Positions 24,901 through 36,722 of a DNA stretch of 64,000 bases are shown one piece after another. Within the stretch, counting starts at the first letter, position 1, and every line of letters starts with the position of its first letter. The notes beneath the pieces were generated by a model. The model ran no database searches. It was not told the origin of the DNA and saw only the letters and a list, made by a program, of their open reading frames with translations. The translations under genes and the position numbers were made by a program. Source of the stretch: Rhodamnia argentea (Eukaryota; Streptophyta; Magnoliopsida; Myrtales; Myrtaceae); assembly GCF_020921035.1 (NCBI RefSeq), contig NC_063152.1:24316887-24380886 (forward strand), read 5' to 3'.

Positions 24901-27900
24901 ATGAAGACCTTCAAATAGCAGTAACTAAAATCATGGTCCCTGAAAACTTCTGTAAAAGGAAACACTCCTCACATTGTTTGTGCAACATGATGGCATGAAA
25001 AATGAAATGTCTATAACCTTTTAATCAAACCATTGAATATTTTGACTTAGGCTGGCTAGACTGAGAAGATCAGCAACCATCATAAATGTTTTGTTCTGCC
25101 ATCACATTTTGAGGCCACCTCACATGCTCCGTACGTAGCACACCAGTAAGATTTTTTGTCTATTAATACTTTTTTACACATTTTTCTTTTTTGTGCTGTG
25201 TGCATGTGTGTAGGGATTTAGGCTCTGTAATATACTTACTGCCACAAAATGGGTCACTGATGGTCGATATAAAACAGCTTTTCGCGGGTTTGGAGGCAAA
25301 GTATGATCAACAATATCCTGAGAGTGGTTAGTGCGAGAATGAGCACAAGCACCAAGTTTAGTTCCAGGTGACTGGTAAAATGAGCCACTTGGTTCCCACT
25401 CCAAACACTGAAGCATCCTGAAAGCGTCAAGAGTGAGCTCTGAAAACTTCACCTGATTAAAAAAGCAGGAAAGATAAATAAGGGTACAAAGATCTTCCCA
25501 GAAAAGGGGCCTAAAGACTGATGGGTTACCTCATTATGGTGATAGCTGCTCAGTATTGCATCTCGTAATCTCAGATTTCTATTTGTAATAGATGCAGCAA
25601 CACGTGGCAGAGTATCTGTGTGGGGATCCAAAGCCAGACTATATCTCAAAGGCCTGGTGTTCATAAAAGCCGTGTCAGCCTTCAAAAACCTATTAATTTC
25701 CTGAACCACGAGCTTCCATTCTTTAAAATCAGTGTCCTGAAAATAAGATCATGTACAAGTGAAGCTCAGTCTATACAAAATGAAGAAGCATGACAACTTT
25801 GTATTGCCAAGATCTAATTTAGGAACTCATAAGATAATGTAAATAAATGGCCTCATAGGGTAAATAAATCGGAAATATGTCTGTGATAGACTCAAGAAAG
25901 CTTATTTGGGGCAAGCTAGATTTCCTATAATTAGTTTCAGGTGCTATACTAAACTAAAACACTGTAAATTTCTAAATGTTTTGGCTTTTTGCATTCAGTC
26001 AAAAGCTCCTCCTATGCTCTCATAGCAGTGGTTCATCAGAACCATAGATTGTACATCCCATCAATAACATAATAATAGCTGTGTTTTAAAACTAAAGACA
26101 CGTGGCAAGTAGATAAGAATACCCTATACAAGTGCAGGATCATAGCATTTGGTAATTCATAGTCTTTCTTCCTAATTCGATCAGATATCCACTGTTTTTT
26201 GGCACAGTTTCCCCTCAATTCTACTTCTGGTTTCTGACATTTGATCCAACTTGTTCTGTCTTTCATGAGCCACACGAAACCCAACCTGTACTACTTAGAA
26301 ACAGGAAGTTGTTCCCACTCCCCCCACTTTATTTATTTATTTTTTTTAGCTGTGTCAAAATAACTGTGTAAAATGATAAAAGCATCTTAATTCTGAAAAG
26401 ACAATTTAAGATTTATGGCCCACTTTTTCAACAGTTCATCATTTTATCGAATAGACAGATGCCTATGATTCCCAGTGCTACAATTACAGAACATCACGAT
26501 CAATACCACAAACCATGAATTTAATGTCAGACATGAAAAACCAAAAGCAAGTTGAACCCCTGTAAACACTTTAGATTGTCCAACTTCTTCACATTTTTTA
26601 GGCTTTGAAATTCTAACGTGCATCTAATTGAGGTTCAGCGCAGTACATTCTAGTCAACTTTTGAATAAAGGGAAGACTGCTCCTTTTCCAGTTGGAAGTA
26701 TAGGTAAGTTTGGTTCAGTGAGACCATCTCCATGTCCTACAATTATTTAAGATGACAAACCTATAGGTCCAATGCACACGCAGAACTCATTAAAGAGAAA
26801 CCTAGATGTGTAGTCAATGACAACATCCAAGATATAGGTGTCAGCAAAACTCCAAAGACAAATCACAGACATGAGTGCCACAAACTTAAAAATACCAGTC
26901 ATGTAGACAGCTCACAGTAGGGAAGAATAAGAACCTGAAATGTCTTCTTGCATTCATCAACCAACAACTTTAGTTGACCAACCAACTGATTCACCATTTC
27001 TCTCTTGTTAAAGACTAAACAGACCATCAAAAACCGGGCAAGAAACCTCAGCTGCTTGTTGGCCAAGTTGAGATCCTGAAACAATCCCTCCTTGAAATAT
27101 TCCCGGGTCAAAATGGCCTCATAGAATATGTAGGACTCCGATAAATAACTCGCTTCGCTCGTGCGCATGTACTGCCCAAAATATAGTTGGGCAATCCGCG
27201 ATGCGATCTCGCCAATCTCCCATCTCTTGAGCCCAGCTTCCACCAATTTCTGCCTATTCTCTTGCTGAAACTTCCACAGTTGGGTGTACACTTTAAATAC
27301 CTTGTAGAAGTAGGTGTCATACCTATTAACAGACCATGACCATACATACATCTCATGAACCGATCTTAACAGGAAGAATTCATGAAAAAGAAGTGACAAA
27401 TTCTTACTATGTCCGAAAAAGTTACCCAAATGAAGGTACAATAATTAAATCACGCCACTTCCATTTTCTTAAGTATCTCAAACATACGACAGGCAAAAAT
27501 CTGGCTTGGTTAATAAACAGGGAACATAGGTCAACATCTAGAGTTGCCACTCAGCACTGAGCTTGCCACTCAGCACTGAGCTAAACTAACTGAATTGGAT
27601 GCCACAATTGCCAAGAGAGAAGAAAACATGACCACAATTCTACTAATACTATCTTCTAATTCAATGAATCGAATTAAAATTCGGTGCCACAATTGCTACG
27701 AGAGAACAACAATCACCATAATTCTCCTAAAACCCTCTCCTAACTCACTGACCAGTACATGCGGCAAAAGTGGAAGTGAACACACACCCACAGACAGACA
27801 CACACACGCACCATCACTCCATACCAACCCACCCCCGCGCGCGCTCAGAGAGAGAGAGAGAGGAACCTCTGGCGCTCGTAGAAGGGCAAGTCCCTGATCT

Positions 27901-28015
27901 TGGAGAACTTCTTGTCGGCTTTATCGACCAGAGACCAATACACCTCGCTCACCGGTATATTGGCATTGCTGCTACTGTTGGCATGAGTGTGCTGCTGATG
28001 CTGATGCTGTGACAT
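18942..28015 (-). CDS. SCAI: SCAI homologue (DUF3550/UPF0682), 613 aa, ten exons
   Basis: Exons in gene order are 28015-27867, 27322-26935, 25736-25530, 25452-25240, 24870-24804, 24722-24555, 22952-22861, 21207-21025, 20945-20809 and 19179-18942. All phases join, giving 1842 nt including TGA. Family blocks run in order: VYWSLVDKADKKFSKI, YDTYFYKVFKVYTQLWKFQQ, EIASRIAQLYFGQYM, the LPPDGVLLLYLSASG block, YPCDLLPFTRRPLVLIIDSD, SLFTVFLTAPLQAF, and RFLFCQAVLSLY near the C-terminus. Animal SCAI is a nuclear cofactor that represses MRTF/SRF transcription and also acts at DNA breaks; the plant function is not established. The start is the first ATG in frame, ahead of a His/Gln/Ser/Asn-rich tail. Exon 1 ends in a slightly unusual donor, GTTCCT, supported by a split Arg codon. 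The largest introns contain repeats. The Ser/Glu-rich end (GESESESISSS) follows directly from the last exon. Confidence 0.9.
21604..22200. repeat. Diverged direct repeat flanking a 440-bp insert in a SCAI intron
   Basis: An 80-base block at 21604-21681 recurs at about 22121-22200; both contain 'gcatgcttctaat' and then 'cttacttcag' and 'gatggatctata' or near variants. The spacer between them has GC-rich CATGGAGCTTG/GCCATGGAGCTC phrases unlike the rest of the intron. Confidence 0.6.
23150..23580. repeat. Interspersed repeat in SCAI intron 6
   Basis: The ends are rich in GACACG/GTGTCG words ('gacacgcgagtccccgac' on the left, 'gtatcgtgtgtcgtgtc' on the right) and the middle is TATA-rich. The arrangement suggests a small transposon, but the termini cannot be fixed by eye. 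Confidence 0.35.
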
Positions 28016-28440
28016 CGTAATCAGCAATCGACTTCACGAACCATTCGCCATCATTGCGTGAACTGAGGATCCGCGGTTCGCAGTACGGCCGCGTGATTCA
28101 CACCATCTAGGAAGAAGCGATTGCTGGAATGGCGACGTTGAAGAGCAGCGACCGGAGAGGAGAGTCGGAGATGAAAAGCGAGCGCCGCGATCGTCGACGG
28201 TGGCGATTGCCTCCACCTGAAGCGACGGTGGTGAAGCCGGGGAGCGAAAAAAGTCGTCTCACTCTCTCTCTCTCCCTCTTTCTCTGTGTCAGTGCCAGTC
28301 TGCCAGAGAAGTTCTTTTTCGAAATTGCAAAAATGGTCCCTCAAATCACTGTCTCTTTATCTTTTTCCCCGAGCCGAAGGATTTTCTCGAAATTACCAAA
28401 ATAACCTGGCGCTTCTATCCCGTATCAATTTTGATCCAAT
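28016..28440. promoter_or_regulatory. Leader and promoter region of SCAI
   Basis: This GC-richer stretch precedes the SCAI start codon on the minus strand. A CT microsatellite lies at about 28258-28282 and is GA on the gene strand. It probably covers the 5' UTR and core promoter; no TATA box is convincing. Confidence 0.35.
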
Positions 28441-28589
28441 ATCCGACCAAAATTTTTTTTAATCCTAAGTCAATAGATTATTTCGCGAAAAATAAAATAA
28501 TTTAAATAAATTAAAAATAATTATTTTTATCACTTATAAACCAAAAATGTTTTTTTCGTTCTCAAAAATATCCATACATGATCAAATAT

Positions 28590-29300
28590 GGGTCAGTCAA
28601 ATTATACAAAATGGATTGTTAATGGGTTAACCTAATTATATGTAAGTTGTAAATGAGTTTAGCTAGAGAAGCCCAACCCATTTACAATTCTATTGACTTA
28701 AAAATTTATCAATCTAATATTTTTTTTAATAAGTAAAAGAAAGAAACAAAAATTAAAAATAAAATTGAAAAATACAAAAACGGTTAATGCCGCCATCAAT
28801 TGACGACCGTTGGCAACCATCATGGCCCGCAGACCGCCGCTGCCTCAGAAGAAAAAGGAAAATAAAATAAAAATGAAAAAGATAAAAAAAATTAATAAAT
28901 TTTTAATAATAAAATTAAATTTTTATTACTTTTTTTTTGTAAGGTAATAAATTTTTATTACTTTTTAATAAAACAAATTCTAAAAAATTTAATAATTGTT
29001 ATCATTTTTTAGAAAAAAATAAAAATAATAACTCATTAAATTTTTATTGCTTAAAAATGCTTTAGCAATATCATTTTTCTTATCAAATTAAAGAAATAAA
29101 TATTCCATGATTTAATTAAATATAGAAGTGTTTAATTAATATAGGTTTTTTATCTTAAAAAAAAGGTAATAAGGGTCGAGTCGGGTATGGGTCATTAAAA
29201 TTATACTACGTAAAAATGAGTCAAAACTAGTTAAATAGGTCAATATAGGTCGGATCATATTCAACCCACCCTAATCCACACCCAACTTGATCCACCTGTT
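28590..29300. mobile_element. Probable AT-rich transposon remnant
   Basis: The left side carries 'tatgggtcagtcaaattata' and the right side 'tatgggtcattaaaattata', flanking very AT-rich DNA with a small GC patch (28780-28850). Words like AACCCA and GGGTCGAGTCGGG resemble hAT-type end regions. Borders are uncertain. Confidence 0.35.
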
Positions 29301-30024
29301 TAACAACTCTAGTCGTCACAATATACTCGACTTACTAAGCTCATCGATGGAATATCTCACAGGCCGTGAGTTCCCAATGGACGAAGTTTGAATGGAGATT
29401 CACGTGGTGCCCATCGATCGACTCGAGATATGAAATGGAGATGAAATCCAAGTTAAGAAAGATCCATCGACTCGGGGGTAATTGTCGCTAAAGGATTGTG
29501 AGCGATTCTGAGTCCTTGAAGTAGCGAGCAAGTCAAGATGGAATTGGAGATTTTTACTAAGGAAGATCGTGATTTACAAATGAATGGACACCGATAGCCG
29601 GCGATGGGGAACAAGAGTCGTGGATTGGAGGCCGACAACCGGCGGATGACGAACGTCAGGTGACGATAGGGACACAAGAGAGGTAATCATTGGATGGCGA
29701 CCAAAGAGGCTGGTGAATGGCGGACGGCAATCAAGGACCGAGACCAATGGTTGGCGGATGATGACCGACGGCGGGAATGAGAGAGAGAGAGAGAGAGAAG
29801 GATAAGCAATGAGAAGAATTCTTATTTGTATTTCTTTTACGTAAATAGGAAGTAATAGAAAATTTCTACTTCTTATTTCTATTCAAAACCTATTCCTAGG
29901 CCAAAAATTTATCCCAAAAATTGAAAAATGAAATTGTGCTATCATATGAATTTATGTTCCAAACTTGTTCCCCAAAATAGAAAAATAAAAAGACAGGAAA
30001 ATAGAATTGTTGTAATGCGCGTCC
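29301..30024. other. Intergenic, low-complexity
   Basis: A purine-biased stretch with GGCGGA/GGCGACC words ends in a GA microsatellite at about 29779-29799. AT-rich sequence follows. No gene is recognised. Confidence 0.35.
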
Positions 30025-30560
30025 TAAGTAATTGATTGAAAATTATGGCACTCAAGTGAACATTTTTTTTAGAATTTATGATCCTTAAATGATCGGAAAA
30101 AATTATAACACTCAAGTAATCACCGCACAAAAGTGTCAACGTAATTATCCAAAAATAACTTTTATTTATCGTCACCCTCCACGCTCCATTACCACTTCGC
30201 CATCTCGAATGAACAAGCGATGCGGAATATCAGAACGTGTGTATCGACATTGATCGTCAGATCATCGCATGGCTCGCTCAATGAATTTACAGGTGGGAGA
30301 ACCCTAAGTGCTGTGGCGTCCTTCCTCCCGGTTCTTTCGGGTTTCCTTTCGTCGGTGAGACCTTTCGGCTGATGGTTTCGTGTTACTTCTTTGCACCTCG
30401 TTCCATTCCTCAACAAGTAAAACACATAAGGCACTCATGTTGCCTCTTACCCATTGAACGTTCATAATGATGACTTTGGGAGAAATTACCTAATTAATCC
30501 TAAATTTATTGTATGGATGCCAATTCGATTACAAATTTTTCAATTTTATTTTAAGCCATA
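30025..30560. repeat. Duplicated segment, copy 1
   Basis: This block matches 31684-32950 at an estimated 75-80% identity by eye. Shared landmarks are 'gaacaagcgatg', 'catggctcgctca', 'ttccattcctcaacaagta' and 'cacataag'. It contains the right half of a family D element at its left end and the left arm of a family A element at its right end, and no gene. Confidence 0.7.
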
Positions 30561-30804
30561 AATCTTGAAGCGAAATCTCAATATAGTCCTCCGAGTCAAT
30601 TTTCATCGGAATTGCGATATGCCACGTATGACGACCGGTGGTGACTAGATCGACACGTCAGCGATTCATAATAAAAAATGATTGAAAGGACTATATCAAA
30701 ATCTCGCGCAAATTTTTAGGATTACATTGTCCAAATCAAAACATTTATAAGTGAACTAACATCCATACAATATAATAAGTTTATAACTAATTAGGTGAGG
30801 TAGT
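30487..30804. mobile_element. Core-less 'family A' element
   Basis: The left arm starts 'acctaattaatcctaaat' and runs to 'ttgtatggatgccaatt'. The right arm is its inverse and ends 'ataactaattaggt'. The usual GC-rich core is missing, so the arms lie nearly side by side. Confidence 0.55.
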
Positions 30805-31454
30805 CATGTGAACTATCATCGAGGAATCATTTTTCTTCCTCGCTGTGACTCATGACAGGATTCCAAAGCACTTACTCATTTGAAGGATTGGCTTGGTAAT
30901 AAGAACAAATTAAAAAAAATATTAAAATATTATGTCGGCGGGCCAAAACTTGCCGGACGGATTAATTGGCACAATTGCAAAAGAGTTAGGACTGAATTGG
31001 CAAAAAAAAAATTAAGACTGAATTGGCACCATTGCACTTTGCGGCAATTTAAGTAGAATAATATTCTGGTTGCTGGGAAAAAAAGACCTGCATGACATTT
31101 CATTTTTTATTAAAAGATATTCAAGGGGTGATCTTGGGATCGTGTATCATTTTCGGATTAGTTAACGATCTCTCTCAATTGCATGCGTGATTTGTGTTAT
31201 TATACAAGAGTTATGTTCCATCCTGGACCATACATCCTTAAGATGGCTGCGTCTACGTACGAAATAATACATAGATTATTGCACTTGTTTTTATCGGGTC
31301 AACCCATGGCCACCGACCTTACCATGTGAAGTTTTATACCGCATGATTTTTCAATGTGCAAATATATAAAACCACACAACTTGGAGCAAAGCATGCAAAC
31401 CACAAATCCACATGGACAAAAGAAGGGAGATGTTTATGTTAGAGAGAGATTAAC

Positions 31455-31830
31455 TTAGCAAAAAATTATCAAAACACAAGTGCTATAACTTTCGTACGAC
31501 ACTCGCATTTTTATATCATAATTTGTGTATGGCACTCATAACTTTTTTTTTTAATCACTAGAGTGCCATATAACTTTTTAATCGATTACTTGAGCGCTAT
31601 AACTTTTTAAAACGTTCACTATAAGTACTATATAATATCGAATTTTCAGTACTTGGATGAACATATTTAAATTTTTTTTTATACTAAGTGATCGATTGAA
31701 AGTTATGACACCCAAGTAAATGTTTTTTTAGAATCTGTTGTGCTTAAGTAATAAAAAAAATGATATTCAAGTAAGTGCCGCATGAAAATTATGACACTTA
31801 TATTGCACTTATCCTACAATAACTTTTCGC
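31455..31830. mobile_element. 'Family D' inverted-repeat element
   Basis: The arms mirror each other around 'caagtgctataactttcg' (left) and 'cgcatgaaaattatgacact' (right). The inner parts hold ACTCAAGTAA/TTACTTGAG phrases. A right half of the same family occurs at 30025-30170. Confidence 0.5.
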
Positions 31831-32950
31831 CACCCTCTTTGCTCCATTACTACCTGACCTTCTAATAGGAACAAGCGATGTGGAATATTGAAACATGTGT
31901 GTCAACATTGATCATTCGATGGTCACATGGCTCGCTCACTAAATTTACAAGTGTGGGGAGAACCTTAATCGCAACAGCGTCCCTCCTTCCGGTTGTTTCG
32001 GGCTTCCTCTCTCGGTGAGATCCTTCAGGTGATGGTTCCTAGTTACTTCTTTGGACTTCATTCCATTCCTCAACAAGTAGAACTAGGGGTGAGGATAGTT
32101 CCAAGTTCGAGTGAAATAGGATCCGATTCCTGGTTCGCTATCGAACCGAACCGGAACCGGAATCGTAATCGGAATCGGAACAGGAACCGACACTTTTTAT
32201 ATGTGTCATAAAAATTAGGAATGTTACTACTTATGTTGTATATGTGTCATAGAAATTGGAAATGTGATCTTGAAATCACTCAAACTTCTTTAACAGACTA
32301 AACCGGAGAGGGAGCCAATTGCTCTAGAGTTGGTGGAGAAAAAAAAAGCCCAAGCTAAACGTGAGAGAAGTTTACAAGAGCAAGCTAAAAAAAATTGAAA
32401 ACTTGAGCTTGATTGTGTTGTACTCAAATGGGGAAGAGATTCGAGATAATTTCAAAAAGAAACCGTACACGTGGCATGCTGGTATATTGCAAATACTTTG
32501 AATTCTTCGAATCTCTTGTTTTATAATTCACAATCTTGTACTTTGGTAATGCATTGGCTTTTTTTTATCAACTGATAATCACTCTCTCCGATTAAAAATG
32601 ATTATGTGGATGTTGGAGCTGCTTTTCTTAAGTGGACTTAGTAAAATTGCATGTTCTCGGGCATCCTAAAACTCGTGAGAGAATAGGTTCCGGATTTCGG
32701 GATACATAAGATAGGTTGTAGGTTTTGAAAAATAAGAAACCTCTACTCGCGGGTAGGTTCCAAGTTCTAGGTAGAATCTCATTGGAACCTGAAACCGCTC
32801 ACTTCTAAGTAGAACACATAAGACACTCATCCCACCTCATTGCTCATTCCACTTTCAGAATGCTTACTTTGGGGAAAATTACCCAGCTAGTCATAGACTT
32901 ATTGCACGGATGTCGATTCGATCTTAAACTTTTCAATTTTATCTATTCAT
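31684..32950. repeat. Duplicated segment, copy 2, interrupted by a transposon
   Basis: Same landmarks and order as copy 1 at 30025-30560. The copy is split at the phrase 'caacaagtagaac' by a 724-bp insertion (32084-32807) and resumes with 'acataagacactcat'. It holds no gene. Confidence 0.7.
32084..32807. mobile_element. hAT-type non-autonomous element with 8-bp target duplication
   Basis: The element starts TAGGGGTGAG and ends CTCACTTCTA, i.e. imperfect inverted ends of hAT type. It is flanked on both sides by AGTAGAAC (32076-32083 and 32808-32815). The paralogous segment near 30413-30420 shows the uninterrupted site, with AGTAAAAC. Subterminal DNA contains repeated CGGAAC/GGAATC words (about 32140-32190). 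No transposase is encoded. Confidence 0.85.
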
Positions 32951-33345
32951 TCAAATTTATTTATTTATTTTTTATTTTCTTTCTTCTTTTTTTTTCCTTC
33001 TCCTTCTTCTTCCCGTTGATCATCGAATGAAGAACCGGCTAGAGGTGAGGGCAAGGTCAACCGAGCTTGCCTAGCGACGACAAGGGCAACCGAGCCTCGC
33101 CAATAGCTAGCGAGGTGTCTCTATCTGGCAACCGACGCCCCGATGGGAGGAAGAGGGAGAATAAAAAAAATGAAAAAAATATTATTTAAAATCATCACGT
33201 CGGCGCCAACCGGTCAAAATTAGTCAAATGGACTGAATCAACATAAATATAAAATATTTAGGGCTAAATTGGCAAAAAATAAAGAAAAGTTCATGATGGA
33301 ATTGATACTATTACAATAGATTTAATTTTTTAAAATAATTTTTCC
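32876..33345. mobile_element. 'Family A' element with GC-rich core
   Basis: The left arm matches the one at 30487 ('cttattgcacggatgtcg') and the right arm is inverse-like ('gaattgatactattacaata'). A GC-rich core with GAGGGC and GCGAGG phrases lies at about 33010-33150. The left arm sits at the same place in both copies of the surrounding duplication. Confidence 0.5.
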
Positions 33346-33969
33346 TATCTTTCAACAATGTCATGTCATGTCATGTCACGTGGGGAGTGTGTGGTCGCCT
33401 CTACCAACTAATTAATTTGTCCCAAATCTTTTGAGGTGCAAAAATGCATCCAAAGTAACAAACTTAGCATGAAGAAATCATCTTTCCTATTGGAAAACGA
33501 ACAATACAACCGTAAGAAGTAAGAACATGAGCTCGGCAAAAACGTGCGTAAAAAGAGGAAAAAGCCACGAAAAAATTCACCCTCAATCGGCGGCGAAGAG
33601 AGTAGACTTGGAAATAGGTTGACTTTAATGGTCGGAAGACACGTGTAACTCGCGAACAGAAACATATCTTTCCGTACTTAATTTTACTAGCCTATATAGG
33701 TATGAAGAAAAGTCTAGTCTTCTAGAAAAGTCTAGGCTTCTAGAATTAGGACGCTAGTACGATTTTGCATTTACTGTTTTTCATGGTTTTTGTCTTTCTA
33801 GTCAAAAGTTGGGGTTTACCCATTAATTTAATATTGTCGGCAAAAAGATAGTTTGTTTCGAGATAATTAACGAACGTAGAAACATAAATAGCCCGAACTG
33901 ATGAAGAATTCGAAAGCTAGCTTTGCAAAAGAGAACGAAGAAATTTCAATCTGAATCTTATGTAGTCTT
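33346..33969. other. Intergenic, no gene recognised
   Basis: This AT-rich stretch has a short TGTCA iteration near 33358-33380. Only short frames without family resemblance occur. Confidence 0.35.
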
Positions 33970-34569
33970 GGGATGCGTTTGTTTGGGGAAAAGCTTTACG
34001 TTAGAAGAAAAATATTTTTCAAGAAATCATTTTTCAAAAAAATAATTATTTTTTTTTGTTTTTTGTTTTTTGTTTTGTGATGTGCAACCAAAAATATTTT
34101 TTTAATATAACTTTATTTGAAAAATGATTTCAATCTCAGAGATTTGCAAAAAAAATAAATAAATTTTTAAACAATTGTATTATTATTGATTTTTTTTCTT
34201 TTGTTTGCTTCTTTCTTTCTTCCTCTATCATGGCTAGTTGGTGGCGGCCACGAGCCAGCCGCATCTGTGGTCGGTCACCAACCGTTGTCGAGGCCTAGCG
34301 ACCCATGAAGGGTAAAGGAAAAAAAGAAATAAAAAAACAAAATAAATACTAAACGATAAATAAAATATTAAGAAGAATGATATGAGCAATTTCGAAAAAA
34401 AATTTCACCTTTTTCGATTTTGAAATTTACTTTTACAATTTTAAGCATAAATTTTTCGTTAACCAGAAAATATTTTGTTTTGACCATGTCATATTTTGGG
34501 GAGAACTAAAGAGGTGAAAGTCCCGAAAATTAACTTTCGAAAAGCACTTTCACTCAACCAAATGCATCT
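33970..34569. mobile_element. 'Family C' inverted-repeat element
   Basis: The left end GGGATGCGTTTGTTTGG is matched by the inverse of CCAAATGCATC on the right. Inner arms contain 'agaaaaatatttttcaag' and, on the right, 'ttcacctttttcgatttt'. A GC-rich patch with GGCGGCCACGAG lies near 34240. Relatives are at 59303-60015 and, as a fragment, 6111-6275. Confidence 0.6.
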
Positions 34570-34795
34570 TTAATCCAAAATCAACTCAAATTTCGGGCCG
34601 AGCACCTACTCCGGGGGCTCCTTTTGAGTCCATCGTCAAGCGGGACGACTTTTTTATCCATGGTCTTAATCGAGATGACTTTTAAGAGCTTTCGGGCTCT
34701 TGTATCTTTCTAATGAGAAGAGAAACTTTGCGATCGGATCACATTAGTCGGACGCTCCAAAATATCAAAACACCTATTTCCACGTAGGGCCCATC

Positions 34796-35043
34796 ACCTT
34801 CCTTCCACACCACAATTAATTTATATCTATTCAAATTTTTTGTTTCGGTCAAAGATATAATCCCTTTAATTAAACAACACCTTCCTTCCACACTCCAATT
34901 AATTTATGTCTCTTAAAAAAAAATTATTTGGGTCAAAGATATAATCCCTTTAATTAAACAACACCTTCCTTCCACACTCCAATTAATTTATGTCTCTTAA
35001 AAAAAAATTATTTGGGTCAAAGATATATTCTCTCTAATTAAAC
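34796..35043. repeat. Tandem array, three units of about 84 bp
   Basis: Units start with ACCTTCCTTCCACAC at 34796, 34879 and 34963. Each ends with a 'ggtcaaagatata' phrase followed by TAATTAAAC. Units 2 and 3 are almost identical, while unit 1 is diverged. The array lies just upstream of the presumed promoter of the next gene. Confidence 0.75.
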
Positions 35044-36722
35044 TAGTTGCACGGCAAGCCGCCTTCATTTTCAGTTAATACATCTATCTCAAGGAAAGAA
35101 TCCGCTCGGCGTATTCCTGCCGTTTCGATAAAAAACGACCGGATTGAGGGGTGAAGCGTCGATCCGACGTCGGAAGTAGACCGAAGGTTCGTTGCGAGGC
35201 CACTTGAGCGAACGAGAACAAACGTCGTTTTCGTTCGAATCTCTCCCTTTCCACTGCAATCCAGTTTCTTAACGGGAGCGCAGAGACTCTCCTCCCCGTT
35301 TCCACACCTCCTTTGACTTTCTTCGTCTTGGTCTTCTTCTTCCTCCGTATGAAACCTCCAACGACCGCAGGAGGCCACCGCGGGAAAGTCTCGCTTCCAC
35401 ACAAGGGCGTCCCATTGCGTGCTCTCCCCGTCGCTCTCATCGACGGCTCCGATCGATCGATTGGCTGAGAATTCGCGAGCTTCTGGCGGAGGAACTGCTT
35501 TTGTTGGGCGCCGGTAATTGTCGTATGCTCGATCTGGTTTGTGGAGCTCTGGCCCGCTTTTGAGTGGCGTCATTTTTTTTTCATTTTTTATTTTGGTTGG
35601 TAGCGTGATCGGCGTGAGTGTTGCTAATTGTGGTGTGCTGTTTGGTTTGCTGAGAAAATAGCTCAAACGAGTCGGAGAAAGTTGGAAGAATCGCTGGCTT
35701 TCTCTACCGGCGGCGGAGCTGGAGCATTGCGCGGGCTGCTTGAGCTCAGTCGCTAGCTGAATTACTTCGCGTATGTTCTCGTGTTTTGTACTGCGCGATG
35801 TACGTGTGAACTTTTGAAGCAGTTGTGGACGTTTTCCTTCCTGCTTGAGTCGCCGGGTTCTTAAACTAATTATGCACCAGTGAATGACAGTACGTGCGGT
35901 TATTGCATGGTTTGTCTCGGATTGGAAAGTTCTATTTTTAGGTAATCCATGACCTGGCCTGTCATGTTTTTTGGAGGAACTGGAGCGTTGGTTTGCATGT
36001 TCTCTATTTATGTTATTGACTTTGTTATTAACAGCTAAAACTTGTATGCTGTTACTTTTACCGGTGATGACTGGAATGTGAATAATTAGACTGCGGTCGA
36101 TATCTTTCTTTTCTAAATTTGGATTTTTTTTCTTTATTATCCTACTTGTTCTTTGTGTAGCCTATCCCAATTTGTGCGAAAAGCCTTTGTTTGGTGTTGC
36201 AAACTTGCTTAATCACATGCTTACTTTTCTTTTAGCTGCCTATACCTTTTATTCTTGCCTTTTGTTTCATGAGTAATGGTTCTTGGTGTTACAGTCCAAT
36301 TATAGGGTCCTTTTATGACTGTAGAAGATGACCACTTGAGTATGAAATTGACATATTATTGATATCATGCCTATGTGGCTTGAGTGAAACGTGGACTGCA
36401 TAAGAAGATTGCTTATCTGTTAATTTGTTCAGCAACTGAAAATCGATACGCACTCTCTCTGGTTGTCATTTGTAGTTAGATTCAGATGTGTGTTTTGACT
36501 TTGATGCTGATTGTAGGCCTTCTTTTTTCTTGTAGATAGCTTCTGACACCATTTTGGAGCTCCCATCAACTATACAAAGAAAGTTGACCAAATCCTGAGA
36601 AGCAACATAGAGGGTGAAAATTACAATGCTCTAAGATGCAGATTAGGATTGTTAACGATGAAAGCTTTTAGCTGTCAGGCTGGCATGATTTATGTTGAAG
36701 AGGATAAAGAACCAGCAGTGTG
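35044..36722 (+). promoter_or_regulatory. Promoter, 5' UTR and leader intron of the coiled-coil gene
   Basis: A GC-richer block at about 35090-35760 probably holds the promoter and first non-coding exon. A good acceptor, TTCTTGTAG at 36529-36537, suggests a leader intron, with the second exon reaching the ATG at 36723. In that exon an upstream ORF at 36658-36723 (22 codons with stop) ends in TGATG, so its stop shares a base with the main start codon. A second short one at 36692-36736 overlaps the start in another frame. An in-frame TAA at 36705-36707 excludes an earlier start. Confidence 0.5.

Noticed and set aside
35043..35666. 207-codon open frame on the minus strand
   Set aside because: It lies opposite the GC-rich leader of the plus-strand coiled-coil gene, shows no family resemblance, and has a composition that explains the lack of stops.
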